Origin: Mycolicibacterium gilvum
GTDB taxonomy: Bacteria > Actinomycetota > Actinomycetes > Mycobacteriales > Mycobacteriaceae
Assembly: GCF_900454025.1 (NCBI RefSeq)
Contig: NZ_UGQM01000001.1
Span: 2,356,001-2,420,000, forward strand
Direction of reading: 5' to 3'
Length of the DNA stretch: 64,000 nucleotides
Shown: in pieces, positions 48,416 to 57,020 of the stretch
Layout: every line of letters begins with the position of its first letter
Numbering within the stretch: the stretch's first letter is position 1
Translations under genes and position numbers: made by a program
Notes under the pieces: generated by a model
Told to the model about the DNA's origin: nothing
The model's input: the letters and a program-made list of their open reading frames with translations, nothing else
The model's database searches: none

Positions 48416-49012
48416 GGGCGGATTCATACGGTCAGTGCAACATCCGTGGATTTGAGGAGTTGCTATGCCGTCGGGAGTGGCTGTTGGGTGGCCGGTGAAG
48501 CGGGAGTTCTTTGATCTGGTTTGTGGCGGGATGCCGACGACTGAGGCATCGCTGGCGGTGGGTGTGTCACGACGGACTGGATGGTTCTGGTGGCGCCAGG
48601 CTGGCGGGATGACATTGCGCAAAGGTGGTGAGGGGCTCGGCGGTTTGGCCGATGCCGGGGATTTGGAACGTCCGGGTGGTCGCGGGCACCGACTGAGCTT
48701 CGCGGAACGCTTTGAGATCGATCGAGGCTTGCAGGCAGGGCGTAGTTATGCCGAGATCGGCCGTGAGCTGGGCCGCGACCGCTCGGTCATTGCCCGGGAG
48801 GTGAAGCGAAACTGTCTGCCCGACGGTCGCTATCACGCGCTGATGGCCCATGCGGCGGCCAGCCAGAAAGCCCGCCGGCCCAAGAAGTTCAAGCTCGACA
48901 ACCCCGCGTTGTGCGCGCTGATCGCGGGGTGGATGGATGAGGGGTGGAGCCCCAAACTGATCTCGCAGGTGTTGGCCGAGACCTACGCCGGTGACAAGCG
49001 GGCGTGTCATTC
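48416..49012 (+). pseudogene. IS30-family transposase, 3'-truncated
   Basis: An ATG at 48465 with GAGGAG 7 bp before it. The N-terminal HTH is followed by the IS30 HTH (RLSFAERFEIDRGLQAGRSYAEIGRELGRDRSVIAREVKRN, in two pieces) and GWSPKLISQVLAETYAGDKR. The catalytic DDE domain is absent because the IS256 left end starts at about 49014. The missing half is not found beyond the IS256 right end, so a deletion accompanied or followed that insertion. The IS30 left end cuts the NRPS gene. Confidence 0.85.
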
Positions 49013-49939
49013 CATCTGTGTAAGTCCGGGGTGGTCCAAGATCGGACCGCCGTTCGGGCGGACAGAAGGAGTGATTTGTGACCAAGGCCATAGCGTCGTC
49101 GGGTTCGGGAAAGTCGGCGGCTCGGCAACTGGCGGAGACGTTTTCGGCTGAGACGCTGGATTCGTTGATCAAGGATGCGGTGAAGTCGGGAACCCCGATT
49201 GATGGCGCCGATGGTTTGCTCAACGAGTTGACCAAGGCGGTGCTGGAACGGGCGTTGGATTCGGAACTGACCCACCACTTGGGATACGAGGCCGGTGACC
49301 CGGCCGGGCGCGGCAGCGGCAATTCCCGCAACGGCACGACACCGAAGACGGTGTCCACGGTCAACGGCCCGGTGGCCATCGCGGTGCCGCGTGATCGTAA
49401 CGGCTCGTTCGAGCCGGCGATCGTGCCCAAAAAGGTCCGCCGGCTGGGCAACCTCAACTCGGTGGTGTTGTCGCTGTACTCGCGCGGCATGACCACCCGC
49501 GACATCGAAGCACATCTCGAGGAGGTGTACGGCGCGTCGGTGTCGCGAGAGCTGATCTCCAACATCACCGAGGTGGTGGTCGATGAGATCAAGGCCTGGC
49601 AATCGCGCCCGCTCGACGAGGTCTATCCGATCCTCTACATCGACGGGCTGCGGCTGCGCATCAAAGACAACGGGGTCGTCACCACCAAGGTGGCCTATCT
49701 GGCCATCGGCGTGGATCTCGACGGCCGCAAACACGCCCTGGGGGTCTGGATCCAAGACTCCGAGGGGGCGAAGTTCTGGCAGAAAGTCGTGATCGATCTG
49801 CGCAACCGCGGGGTGCGCGACATCCTGATCGCCTGCTGCGACGGGCTGACCGGGCTGCCCGACGCGATCCGCTCGATCTACCCCGAGACCGTGGTGCAGA
49901 CCTCATCTATTAACAATGGACGAGCCGGGATGGTCTCGG

Positions 49940-50100
49940 CGTTCACCTGCACCACCACGGGCAGGACCTGTGCAAACGCGTCACCTTCGAGGTCCACATG
50001 CAGACCCGTCCGCCCGTGGTGGCTGCGGGGCATGGACCGGCCAGCGAGAGCAGCACCACCGGTATCAGCGGTGAGTGCCGAGATGAGGTTCCGGGCACGC
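49940..50100 (+). ncRNA. Candidate bridge RNA in the IS110 left end
   Basis: First hairpin: 11-bp stem CCACCACGGGC (49952-49962) with GCCCGTGGTGG (50012-50022), inner stem GGACCT/AGGTCC (49964-49969/49990-49995). Its internal loop holds CCACATGCAGACC (49994-50006). TGCAGACC equals the left target bases; alternatively CCAC-AT-GCAG complements the right target CTGCGTGG. Second loop near 50061-50094: AGCGGTGAGT resembles the element right end AGCGGGAGT, and AGATGAG (50081-50087) is the exact complement of the left junction CTCATCT. This is what target- and donor-binding loops should show. Folding was done by eye. Confidence 0.65.
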
Positions 50101-50146
50101 CCCGTCATTGCAGCGTGAACTTTCGGATCGAAGGGATCTGACTGCA

Positions 50147-51367
50147 GTGATTCAGGATAGTCCGGACGGTGGGAAACGTTTCTGGTGCGGCATCGATTGG
50201 GGCGGACGCTCCCATCACCTCTGCGTCCTCGACGACGACGGCCAACAGCTCCTCAGCCGCAAAATCGCGCACACCGTCGACGGTCTGATGGCCCTGGTCG
50301 AGGTGATCGCTTCGTTGGCCGGCTCAGTGCTCATCGCTATCGAACGCGCCGAGGGCTTGCTTGTCGAACATCTCCAACAGCAATGCGAAGCTGAAATCTA
50401 TTGCGTATCACCGAAGATCTCGGCTCGGGCCCGTGAACGGTATCGGATGGCGGCAGCAAAATCCGACGAGTTCGACGCCTACGTGCTGGCCGACACGTTG
50501 CGTCACCAGCATGCCCAGTGGCGGCCGTTAGCCACCCCGTCGCCGGTCCTTGCCGAGCTGACCGCGATCAGTCGCGACCGTCAACGCATCCTCGACATGC
50601 AGGTCGACACCGAAAACCGGCTGCGTTCGATCTTGGAGGCCTACCATCCCGCGCCATTGCACCTGTTCTCCTCACTGGACCGTGACATCACCCTGGCCTT
50701 CATCCAGACCTATCCCACGCCCGCGCAAGCGGGCAGGATCACCGCGACGCGGATGGGTGGATTCACCGGCCGTCACGGCTATAGCGGCCGCCAGAAGCCC
50801 GAAGCGCTCATCGAGCGCATGCAGCCGCACCTTTTGTCCGCTAGCGAAGGCACTGTGGCCGGTAAAGCGGTGGCGGCGAAAGCATTCACCGAACAACTCG
50901 CCTTGCTCAACACCCACTTACGAGGCCACGACAAGCGTCTACGTGAACTACTCGACGCTCACCCCGACACCCACATCTTCACCAGCTTCCCCGGTATCGG
51001 ACCCGTCACCGCCGCAGTGCTGATCTCGGAGATGGGTGAAGAGCGCACCCGGTTTCCCTCGCCGTCGTCGCTGCTGGCCGACACCGGTTTGGCGCCAGTT
51101 ACCAAGGCCTCCGGGCGCACACGGCAGGTTCGGTTCCGTTACGCCGCTAACCGCCGCATGCGGCACGCCATTGACTGGTGGATGTTCGTCGCCACCCGTG
51201 AAGATCCGTGGTCGGCCGAGATTTACCAGCAGGCCCGTGCTGCCGGCCATGCCCACCATCGAGCGTTACGCGGTCTCGGTGCTCGTTGGGTGCGGATCCT
51301 GTGGCGCTGCTGGCAAGACCACACCGCTTACGACCCGGCAGTTCATCACCGCCCGACCGCGGCCTAA
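50147..51367 (+). CDS. IS110-family DEDD recombinase
   Basis: A 406-residue recombinase. The RuvC-like DEDD domain starts with CGIDWGGRSHHLCVLDDDG and includes IAIERAEGLLVEHL and AKSDEFDAYVLADTLR. The C-terminal Tnp domain has FTSFPGIGPVTAAVLISEMG, the Ser-containing LLADTGLAPVTKASGRTRQV and RYAANRRMRHAIDWW. The GTG at 50147 with GAAGGGA upstream is chosen because the preceding 243 bp look like RNA-coding left end; the frame itself is open to 50108. Complete and probably active. Confidence 0.92.
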   Translation: MIQDSPDGGKRFWCGIDWGGRSHHLCVLDDDGQQLLSRKIAHTVDGLMALVEVIASLAGSVLIAIERAEGLLVEHLQQQCEAEIYCVSPKISARARERYRMAAAKSDEFDAYVLADTLRHQHAQWRPLATPSPVLAELTAISRDRQRILDMQVDTENRLRSILEAYHPAPLHLFSSLDRDITLAFIQTYPTPAQAGRITATRMGGFTGRHGYSGRQKPEALIERMQPHLLSASEGTVAGKAVAAKAFTEQLALLNTHLRGHDKRLRELLDAHPDTHIFTSFPGIGPVTAAVLISEMGEERTRFPSPSSLLADTGLAPVTKASGRTRQVRFRYAANRRMRHAIDWWMFVATREDPWSAEIYQQARAAGHAHHRALRGLGARWVRILWRCWQDHTAYDPAVHHRPTAA

Positions 51368-52039
51368 CTGGTTTACAGAAGCGTCCCGCTGCAGGCAGCA
51401 AACAATCGCTGCAGCGCGAACGAACGCGTCCGGAATCAGAAGGTTGACAGCGGGAGTCTGCGTGGTGCACGTGATCCGCAACGCGATGCGGTTCGTGTCC
51501 TACAAAGACCGCAAGAAGGTCGCGACATCGATGCGCGCGATCTACAGCGCGCCGACCGTGGAGGCCGCAGAGCTCGCGCTCAAGGACTTCGACACCGCCT
51601 ACGGCGCCCAGTACCCGGGCGCGATCGACGTGTGGCGCAACGCCTGGCCCGAGTTCGTGCCGTTCCTGGATTATCCGGTCGAGCTGCGCAAGATCGTCTA
51701 CACCACCAACGCGATCGAATCGATCAACTTCCAACTGCGCAAGATCACCAAGAACCGCGGCCATTTCCCCGACAAGGACGCCGCGATGAAGTTGCTGTAC
51801 CTCGGGCTGCGCAACATCTCCAGCGAGAGAGGAGGGTTCTCGGGCACCGGAACATACAACTGGACTGTGGCATTGAACACACTCGCCAAGCTGTTTCCAG
51901 GGCGACTTCCGTTGTGTTAGAATACAATTCGTAGTCAAATCACCTCTGACTTACACAAAATTCGTGACAGGCTCGAGCAGCCCCTTATGACCCCTGCGAC
52001 CCCGAAATCCCGACAACCGCATATGTAACGAATTGATAA

Positions 52040-52057
52040 CGCATACGCGCGTATGCG
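52040..52057. repeat. 18-bp perfect palindrome
   Basis: CGCATACGCGCGTATGCG reads the same on both strands. Related CCGCATATG motifs lie at about 52018, 52058 and 52180. Function unknown. Confidence 0.85.
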
Positions 52058-52179
52058 CCGCATATGTTCGCTAGATGCTTGACAAGGGGATTACGCTCGG
52101 GATCTCGGAGCTTGCGTAGAGGAATCCCGAGCGACACCCCTAGTGCAATTAGCTCGACAACTATTCGCCAACCGCATCA

Positions 52180-52191
52180 CCGCATATGCGG
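52180..52191. repeat. 12-bp palindrome of the CGCATATG motif
   Basis: CCGCATATGCGG, the fullest form of the motif repeated in this spacer. Confidence 0.8.
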
Positions 52192-52509
52192 CGCACACGA
52201 CCTGGGCGAATACCTCCCGCGCCCGCACGTACCGCACCAGCGCGTCCTCACGTGCGATTCCGCCGGCCCGGCGCCGCATCTTCTGGGCATCCCCAGCAAT
52301 GCACAGCGACGTTCGGTCCGCCGCGCACACCACTTCCCTGACAACCCAGTTGTCAACCACAAAAGGCCACGTCACCGACTCCTACTGTGACCCAGATCAC
52401 TTGCTTTTCGCGGCGTTGACAATGCCGCGGCCAACTCCTGTGCAAACCCCCGCAACAACCCCCGCGGATTCCATGAACGCGTCACCAACCCGCGACGCCA
52501 AGGAATTCG

Positions 52510-53226
52510 ATGAACACCTGGGACCACCTCGCCGAGCAGGCCCACCGCCTCCTCACCCGGCCGAGCCGCGGCGACCTCACCCCCTCTGTGACCCTCGTCC
52601 AATCACTGCACAAGCAGCCGCCGCCCTCGCCGGCCGCGATCTGCGCGCACCTGGAGACCGCCTCCGCCGCCCTACCTCAGATCGCCCGCTATGCCCGCAG
52701 CGGTGACCGCCATGCCCTCCTGATGGCCGCAGTCCTCATGCGCCACCCGCTGCGACGCATCGCCGACATGGCCGACCCCGACGGTTACCGCTCCAGCGAC
52801 CGTGACGCCCGCGACAACGACACCTTGCGCATCTTCTTCGAGATCATCCGCACCGCGGGGGACCCCCAGCTGCTCAACTCGCGCTACCTCTACGGCCAGA
52901 CCCTCAAGCGCGTCCTCAAAGCCCGGCCCGCCGCCGAATCACCGGCAGTCGCCGTGCGCGTCGATCCCCACTCAGTCGTCCTCGACAGGGCCGATCTGGG
53001 CAACGACTACGACCACACCTCCACCCTGCTGCAGCAGGCTCGCGACCGCCGCATCATCACCGCCCTGGAGCACGACACGCTGCGCGCTCTCTACCTCACC
53101 TCCGACGTCTTCAGCCCCTCCACCGCAGCCCGCGTCCTGGGCGCCAACGTCAGCGCTGTCGAACGCCGCGCCCAGCGCGCGATCCGCAAGCTGTGCACCT
53201 TCTACGACGGTGCGGTCGCCGCATGA
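52510..53226 (+). CDS. sigma-70 region 4-like regulator
   Basis: A 238-residue soluble protein. The C-terminal about 60 residues look like sigma region 4 (ALEHDTLRALYLTSDVFSPSTAARVLGANVSAVERRAQRAIRKL in pieces), a DNA-binding HTH. The N-terminal half is helical without a recognisable region 2. The ATG at 52510 is preceded by AAGGAATT. Its stop overlaps the cutinase gene (ATGA), so it probably regulates or accompanies that gene. Similar pairs are typical of mycobacterial accessory DNA; the exact family is not identified. Confidence 0.6.
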   Translation: MNTWDHLAEQAHRLLTRPSRGDLTPSVTLVQSLHKQPPPSPAAICAHLETASAALPQIARYARSGDRHALLMAAVLMRHPLRRIADMADPDGYRSSDRDARDNDTLRIFFEIIRTAGDPQLLNSRYLYGQTLKRVLKARPAAESPAVAVRVDPHSVVLDRADLGNDYDHTSTLLQQARDRRIITALEHDTLRALYLTSDVFSPSTAARVLGANVSAVERRAQRAIRKLCTFYDGAVAA

Positions 53227-54587
53227 TCCGCACCCGCCGCCTCACCGCACTGGCGCTCGCACCCGCCGTCAGCGTCGCCCTGCTGCTGAACACCGCACCT
53301 ACGGCACTGGCCGCCAACTGCCCCGCCGTGGAAGCCATCGCCGTCCCTGGCACCACGCAGACCAACCCGAAGGCCGACCCGGACAAGCCCGTGGGCGTCC
53401 TCGGCAACATCCTGGAGCCGCTCCGTAAGAACGCCCCCGTACGAATGGTCACCTACTACACGCCCTACCCCGCGACCATCGTCGGCGGCACCGACGGCGG
53501 CGGATACCGCGCCTCCAAGAACGCCGGCATCGACGCCACCAATGCTCGGCTGAAAGCCGTCGCGAACGCCTGCCCGAACACCGTGTTCATCCTCACCGGC
53601 TACAGCCAAGGCGCCGACGTCGCCGGTGACGTCGCCGCCGCCATCGGGCACAACCGCGGCGTCATCCCCGCCAACAAACTGCTCGGCGTAGCCCTGGTCG
53701 CCGACCCGTCCCAGGCCCCAGTCGGACAACCCACCATCGGCCTGCGCGATCCAGGCATGGGCTTCGCCGGCGTCCGCTCGGGAGGGTTTGGGTCACTGCT
53801 GCAGCGCAACGGGCTGCTCTCTGTCTGCGCCCCCCGGGACTACTACTGCAACCTGCCCCAGGGTGACCTCGTGATGCGCATGATCGGTCACCTCGGCTCT
53901 CAGCTCGACGCCGCCGACCCCTCCGGCTCCGCCCAGAAGCTCGCCACCATCTTCATGGGAGGCCTCATCGCGCCCGCCGCCGCCGCCATCAACCAGATCC
54001 TGCAGCTGGTCAACGATCCCAACCTGATCCCCAACCTGATCAGCCGCGGCGTCGCCTTCGCCAAGGCCCTCGCCCAGCAGCTGTTCTACCTGGCCGGCCC
54101 CCAAGTCGCCGGCGCTGCCACCAACCTCGTCAACGCCGTCACCAACGTCATCAACCTGGTGACCTCCCGTGCGTGGGCGGCCATCCCCGCCGCCATCACC
54201 ACCATCGCCACCACCGCCAGTAGCGTCGGCGCCGCACTCGCCCAGATGAAGGACCGCACCACCACCATCAACGTCAGCGGCTTCGGCCCCGTCGGAGCGG
54301 GCATCTCCCAGGGGGGCGGCGTCAACATCGGCGATCTCGCCACCGCCGTGCTCAACGCCATCAGCGTCGCCACCGGCGGCGTCGGCAGCCAGTCCACCGG
54401 AATGTTCGGACCCACCTTCTCCCAGTTCTCCGCTGCCAACGTCGCTCAGGCCGTCAAGCACTACGCCGAGTTCATCAAGGGTGGGTTTCACGAGAACTAC
54501 GCCACCACGCCACTGGACAAGGCCGGCCACACCGGCACTCAGATCGTGCAGCGCTACTTCGTCAACCAGATCAACAAGCTCGTCTGA
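53223..54587 (+). CDS. secreted cutinase-family serine esterase
   Basis: A 454-residue exported esterase. The signal peptide ends near residue 30 (PTALAANC). The cutinase domain is roughly 31-240, with nucleophile elbow TGYSQGADVAGDVAAA, Cys-flanked Asp in VCAPRDYYCNLP and His in RMIGHLG, completing a Ser-Asp-His triad. A long C-terminal Ala/Ile-rich region (240-380) and a Gly-rich segment follow, as in large mycobacterial cutinase-like proteins acting on lipids or esters outside the cell. It is translationally coupled to the sigma-like gene. Confidence 0.87.
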   Translation: MIRTRRLTALALAPAVSVALLLNTAPTALAANCPAVEAIAVPGTTQTNPKADPDKPVGVLGNILEPLRKNAPVRMVTYYTPYPATIVGGTDGGGYRASKNAGIDATNARLKAVANACPNTVFILTGYSQGADVAGDVAAAIGHNRGVIPANKLLGVALVADPSQAPVGQPTIGLRDPGMGFAGVRSGGFGSLLQRNGLLSVCAPRDYYCNLPQGDLVMRMIGHLGSQLDAADPSGSAQKLATIFMGGLIAPAAAAINQILQLVNDPNLIPNLISRGVAFAKALAQQLFYLAGPQVAGAATNLVNAVTNVINLVTSRAWAAIPAAITTIATTASSVGAALAQMKDRTTTINVSGFGPVGAGISQGGGVNIGDLATAVLNAISVATGGVGSQSTGMFGPTFSQFSAANVAQAVKHYAEFIKGGFHENYATTPLDKAGHTGTQIVQRYFVNQINKLV

Positions 54588-54601
54588 AAGGCACCGCCCC
54601 C

Positions 54602-54637
54602 ATGACCATCGACACCGCACCCCGCGAGCGCTGCTAA
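54602..54637 (+). CDS. short leader peptide ORF
   Basis: ATG at 54602 encodes MTIDTAPRERC and stops at TAA 54635-54637, which overlaps the next ATG as TAATG. It follows AAAGGCACC. It is too short to be sure, but the overlap suggests a translated leader coupling the next gene. Confidence 0.35.
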   Translation: MTIDTAPRERC

Positions 54638-54957
54638 TGCAGAAGGGACTCCTGTACATGGACTACGGCTTATGGCTGCTCGCCGACGACACCGGCCGCA
54701 TCACCCTCACCGGATGGTCGGAGACCGGCAGCGGTGACGCCGTTTCCGGCGCCCCGGCCCGCACCGACCATTGGCCCGTCTACGACTTGTGCGACGACCG
54801 CGAGCAGCTGCCCGACTGCCTGCACGATCTTGGTCTCGATCTGGCTCCTGGAGCCGACCTCAACGACCTCGACCGGAACTGGGACGTGTACGTCCGTCAC
54901 CCCGACATTGCCTCCCTGCGTAGCGCTCTCGACGGCCGGAAGGCCACCGCGAAATGA
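54637..54957 (+). CDS. hypothetical protein, 106 residues
   Basis: A soluble acidic protein (MDYGLWLLADDTGRITLTGW, DLCDDREQLPDCLHDLGLDL, DLDRNWDVYVRHPDIASL). The pattern resembles small accessory proteins of immunity or plasmid loci, but I do not recognise a family. The start at 54637 overlaps the leader stop; an ATG at 54658 is the alternative. Same strand as the cutinase gene, 49 bp behind it. Confidence 0.5.
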   Translation: MQKGLLYMDYGLWLLADDTGRITLTGWSETGSGDAVSGAPARTDHWPVYDLCDDREQLPDCLHDLGLDLAPGADLNDLDRNWDVYVRHPDIASLRSALDGRKATAK

Positions 54958-55570
54958 CCGCCCAGATCAGCTGCGCCACCCTGCGCCAGAGGGTGCTCAC
55001 ACACGCTCAGTGAATGCAGCCAAGCTGACCCACTGACACTTCTGCGGGGCTCCTCGGGTCCACACACGGTGCTCGGCTGTTCGACCATCGCGTCGCATGC
55101 GCCGGCATTCCTCAGGGAGACAGATCGGGACGTGTGTCTGGGCTCGGCCGCTGGCCCCTCGGCGGGCGGTCGCGGTACCCGCGTACGGGGCGCACCATTG
55201 CGCACCACCACCAAGTTCCGGGGCCGGATGGGTACGGGCGGGCGGATCGGGTCGACGCCCGGCCTGATGTCGCTTGAACGCCCGTCTGCCGCCGGTGCGC
55301 AGGCTGTGCGCCACCGCTCGCCAGGGCGCGCCAACGACCCGCGCCACGGCCTCACCAACCCCGGCCGCTGGCGAGGGGGCCGCCCACCTCGGACCGACAC
55401 GGGCGGTCACAGCGGCCGACCGAACCGAGGGTGTACCCAAGGTTGTGCCGCAGGCATCCGGCTGATCCTCGCGCAGCTCGTTCACCCGTGGCCCCGGCGA
55501 TGAATGCGGCTTCGCAGCTCGCTACCCCCACGCCTCGGCGCGTCCAACGCCGCCGGCCCTCTCACATCGA
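54958..55570. other. 613-bp region without a supported gene
   Basis: Open frames exist on both strands because of high GC content, but none shows a family motif or a good ribosome-binding site. I see nothing functional except that the end leads into the toxin-antitoxin operator. Confidence 0.5.
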
Positions 55571-55572
55571 CT

Positions 55573-55611
55573 TGTGTACACGGTGTGCTACTGGGAGCTA
55601 CGCTGTGTACA
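55573..55611. promoter_or_regulatory. Probable toxin-antitoxin operator
   Basis: Two copies of TGTGTACA, 55573-55580 and 55604-55611, the first within the palindrome GTGTACAC. The second abuts the antitoxin start. Autorepression by the antitoxin complex is inferred. Confidence 0.55.
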
Positions 55612-55871
55612 TGAAGAGCTACGGTGTCCGTGAACTGCGTCAGAATGCAGCCATGGTTCTACGCGAGGTGGCCGCCGGAGAAACCGTCGAGATCACCAAC
55701 AACGGGCACCCCGTCGCGCAGATGATCCCCGCCGCTTACGACCCCTGGACCGCGCTCATCGCCAGCAAGGAAGTCACTGCCGCCCGACACAGTGTCACCG
55801 ACATCCTCAAACGCCCACCCCGCTCGTACCGCCAGACCGCCAGTACCGCCGCCCCACGGGACGACCGGTGA
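55611..55871 (+). CDS. VapB-like antitoxin (Phd/YefM type)
   Basis: An 86-residue antitoxin. The Phd/YefM fold start is MKSYGVRELRQNAAMVLREVAAGETVEITNNG...VAQMIP, followed by a disordered toxin-binding tail (DILKRPPRSYRQ). Its stop overlaps the toxin start (GTGA). It lies in the plasmid-like segment, where such modules stabilise DNA. Confidence 0.88.
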   Translation: MKSYGVRELRQNAAMVLREVAAGETVEITNNGHPVAQMIPAAYDPWTALIASKEVTAARHSVTDILKRPPRSYRQTASTAAPRDDR

Positions 55872-56272
55872 TCTACCTCGACCCCACCGCCCTCATGAAA
55901 CTCATTGACGAAGCGCCCGAATCCGCCGCCCTGACCGCATACCTCAGCGCGCACACCGACACCCGGTGGATCACCTGCGCGCTGTCACGAGTCGAGCTGC
56001 TCCGCGCAGTGGCCGCCCTACCGCCAGAAGCCACCGGTCACGCGCACCACGTCCTGGCCGGGCTCGACACCGTGGCCGTCACCGAGCGCCTCCTCGACGC
56101 CGCCGTGGCGCTGGCCCCCAGCCCCGCACGCACCGTCGACGCACTGCACATCGCCTCGGCCCTGAGCGCCGGACCACGACTGCGCACCCTCGTCACCTAC
56201 GACCCCGAACTCGCCGGCGCCGCCGCCGGCCACCACATCACCACCGTCAGCCCCGGAGGAGGATCACCGTGA
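55868..56272 (+). CDS. VapC-like PIN-domain toxin
   Basis: A 134-residue PIN ribonuclease. Acidic site: Asp5 (IYLDPTALMKL), Glu near 43 (SRVELLRAV), Asp near 91 (RTVDALHIASAL), Asp near 111 (TYDPEL). The GTG at 55868 overlaps the antitoxin. It cleaves RNA when not held by the antitoxin (family knowledge). Its stop overlaps the next membrane-protein gene (GTGA), so four genes form one coupled run. Confidence 0.9.
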   Translation: MIYLDPTALMKLIDEAPESAALTAYLSAHTDTRWITCALSRVELLRAVAALPPEATGHAHHVLAGLDTVAVTERLLDAAVALAPSPARTVDALHIASALSAGPRLRTLVTYDPELAGAAAGHHITTVSPGGGSP

Positions 56273-56649
56273 TACGCACCCTGATCATCGCGGCGCTCAT
56301 GACCGGCGCCGCGACACACTTCCTGCACACCGACCCCTACGAGGCCTTCGGGTACAGCCTCGTCCTCAGCGTCACGCTGTGGTTCTTCTGGCCCCTGCTG
56401 CGCCGTCTCGTGCGCCTGGCGCTCCGCCGTCGCCGCCGCCACAGGGCTCCCGCCCGCACACCCAAGACGGCTTCGCCGCAGCTGACTCAGGTGAACCACT
56501 ACCACTTCTACGGCCACGTACCCGCGGCAGCACAGCCGATGCCGCGACCCGACTACAGCCGCCCGGCCCTGCCGGTGCGCACCGAGGGCCAGAAGGCCCA
56601 CGACGCGATCTACGACATCATCGACATGAACGACGACACGACACGATGA
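56269..56649 (+). CDS. small membrane protein of plasmid-like segment
   Basis: 126 residues with two N-terminal hydrophobic helices (TLIIAALMTGAATHFL; GYSLVLSVTLWFFWPLL), then a very basic stretch (RRLVRLALRRRRRHR) and a soluble tail. No family recognised. The start overlaps vapC (GTGA) and the stop overlaps the next gene (ATGA). Confidence 0.6.
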   Translation: MIRTLIIAALMTGAATHFLHTDPYEAFGYSLVLSVTLWFFWPLLRRLVRLALRRRRRHRAPARTPKTASPQLTQVNHYHFYGHVPAAAQPMPRPDYSRPALPVRTEGQKAHDAIYDIIDMNDDTTR

Positions 56650-57020
56650 GCATGGGCACAGACAACGACGACAACGATCTGCCGATCGACCGCAGCTGGG
56701 ACAACCGGCGCCTGATCCTGGCGTCGCTGGCCCCACGCTCAGCCACGCGCCCGGCCCGCCGCAGCACACCCGCTGACGGTGACAGCGCCCCTCAGGCCGA
56801 CCCGGACGGAACCCGCAAATCCGGTCTTCTCAGCCGCGGAATGCGGGCCTCCGGCCGTGCCGTGACCGCCGGCGGACGTGCCTTCAACAACCGGGTACCG
56901 CGGGAGAACCGCGCCCGCGTGGCCATCATTGCCTCGGCTGCGACCGCCCGCGCCAAGGCTGTCAAGTCGTTGCGGGAGGGCACGTTGACGGACGCCGGTG
57001 GCTTTCAGCAGCGCCGCGCC
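56646..57020 (+). pseudogene. basic hypothetical protein, 3' end replaced at a deletion joint
   Basis: The ATG at 56646 overlaps the previous stop. About 120 residues look protein-like: DNDLPIDRSWDNRRLILASL, then a low-complexity basic region and RVAIIASAATARAKAVKSL. After about 57000 the frame turns into Arg-rich shadow sequence, while a relaxase frame takes over. The original 3' end appears lost. Family not recognised. Confidence 0.5.

Larger units (their letters stand above)
49904..51459 (+). mobile_element. IS110-family element with CT core
   Basis: A 1.56-kb element inserted in IS256. The dinucleotide CT occurs at both junctions (49902-49903 and 51458-51459), and removing one unit restores the target CAGACCTGCGTGG. 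There are no terminal inverted repeats, as usual for IS110. A 243-bp non-coding left end precedes the recombinase and a 92-bp right end follows, the layout of the IS110 group in which the left end encodes the bridge RNA. Confidence 0.88.
49078..51920 (+). pseudogene. IS256 transposase interrupted by IS110 element
   Basis: The two parts (49078-49903 and 51460-51920) join as PETVVQT|CVVHVIRNAMRF. The N-terminal part has LTKAVLERALDSELTHHLGY and VPRDRNGSFEP; the DDE residues are in LYIDGLRLRI, IACCDGLTG and TTNAIESINFQLRK. Apart from the insertion it looks complete, so the interruption is recent and an IS110 excision would restore it. Confidence 0.9.
49014..51960 (+). mobile_element. IS256-family insertion sequence, itself interrupted by IS110
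   Basis: The ends carry inverted repeats sharing TGTGTAAGTC (49017-49026; complement at 51948-51957). Between them lies one transposase gene, split by the IS110-type element at 49904-51459. Removing that element restores an uninterrupted 49078-51920 reading frame. Confidence 0.85.
51961..52509. other. 549-bp non-coding region with palindromes
   Basis: No supported gene. It contains an 18-bp perfect palindrome (52040-52057), a 12-bp palindrome (52180-52191) and several CGCATATG copies, plus the probable promoter of the sigma-like gene. It could be a plasmid replication, partition or operator region left next to the IS256 end. Confidence 0.5.

Noticed and set aside
55175..55195. GTACCCGCGTACGGGG as another operator
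   Set aside because: Half-site spacing and the second half differ from the 15-bp layout, and no gene starts next to it.
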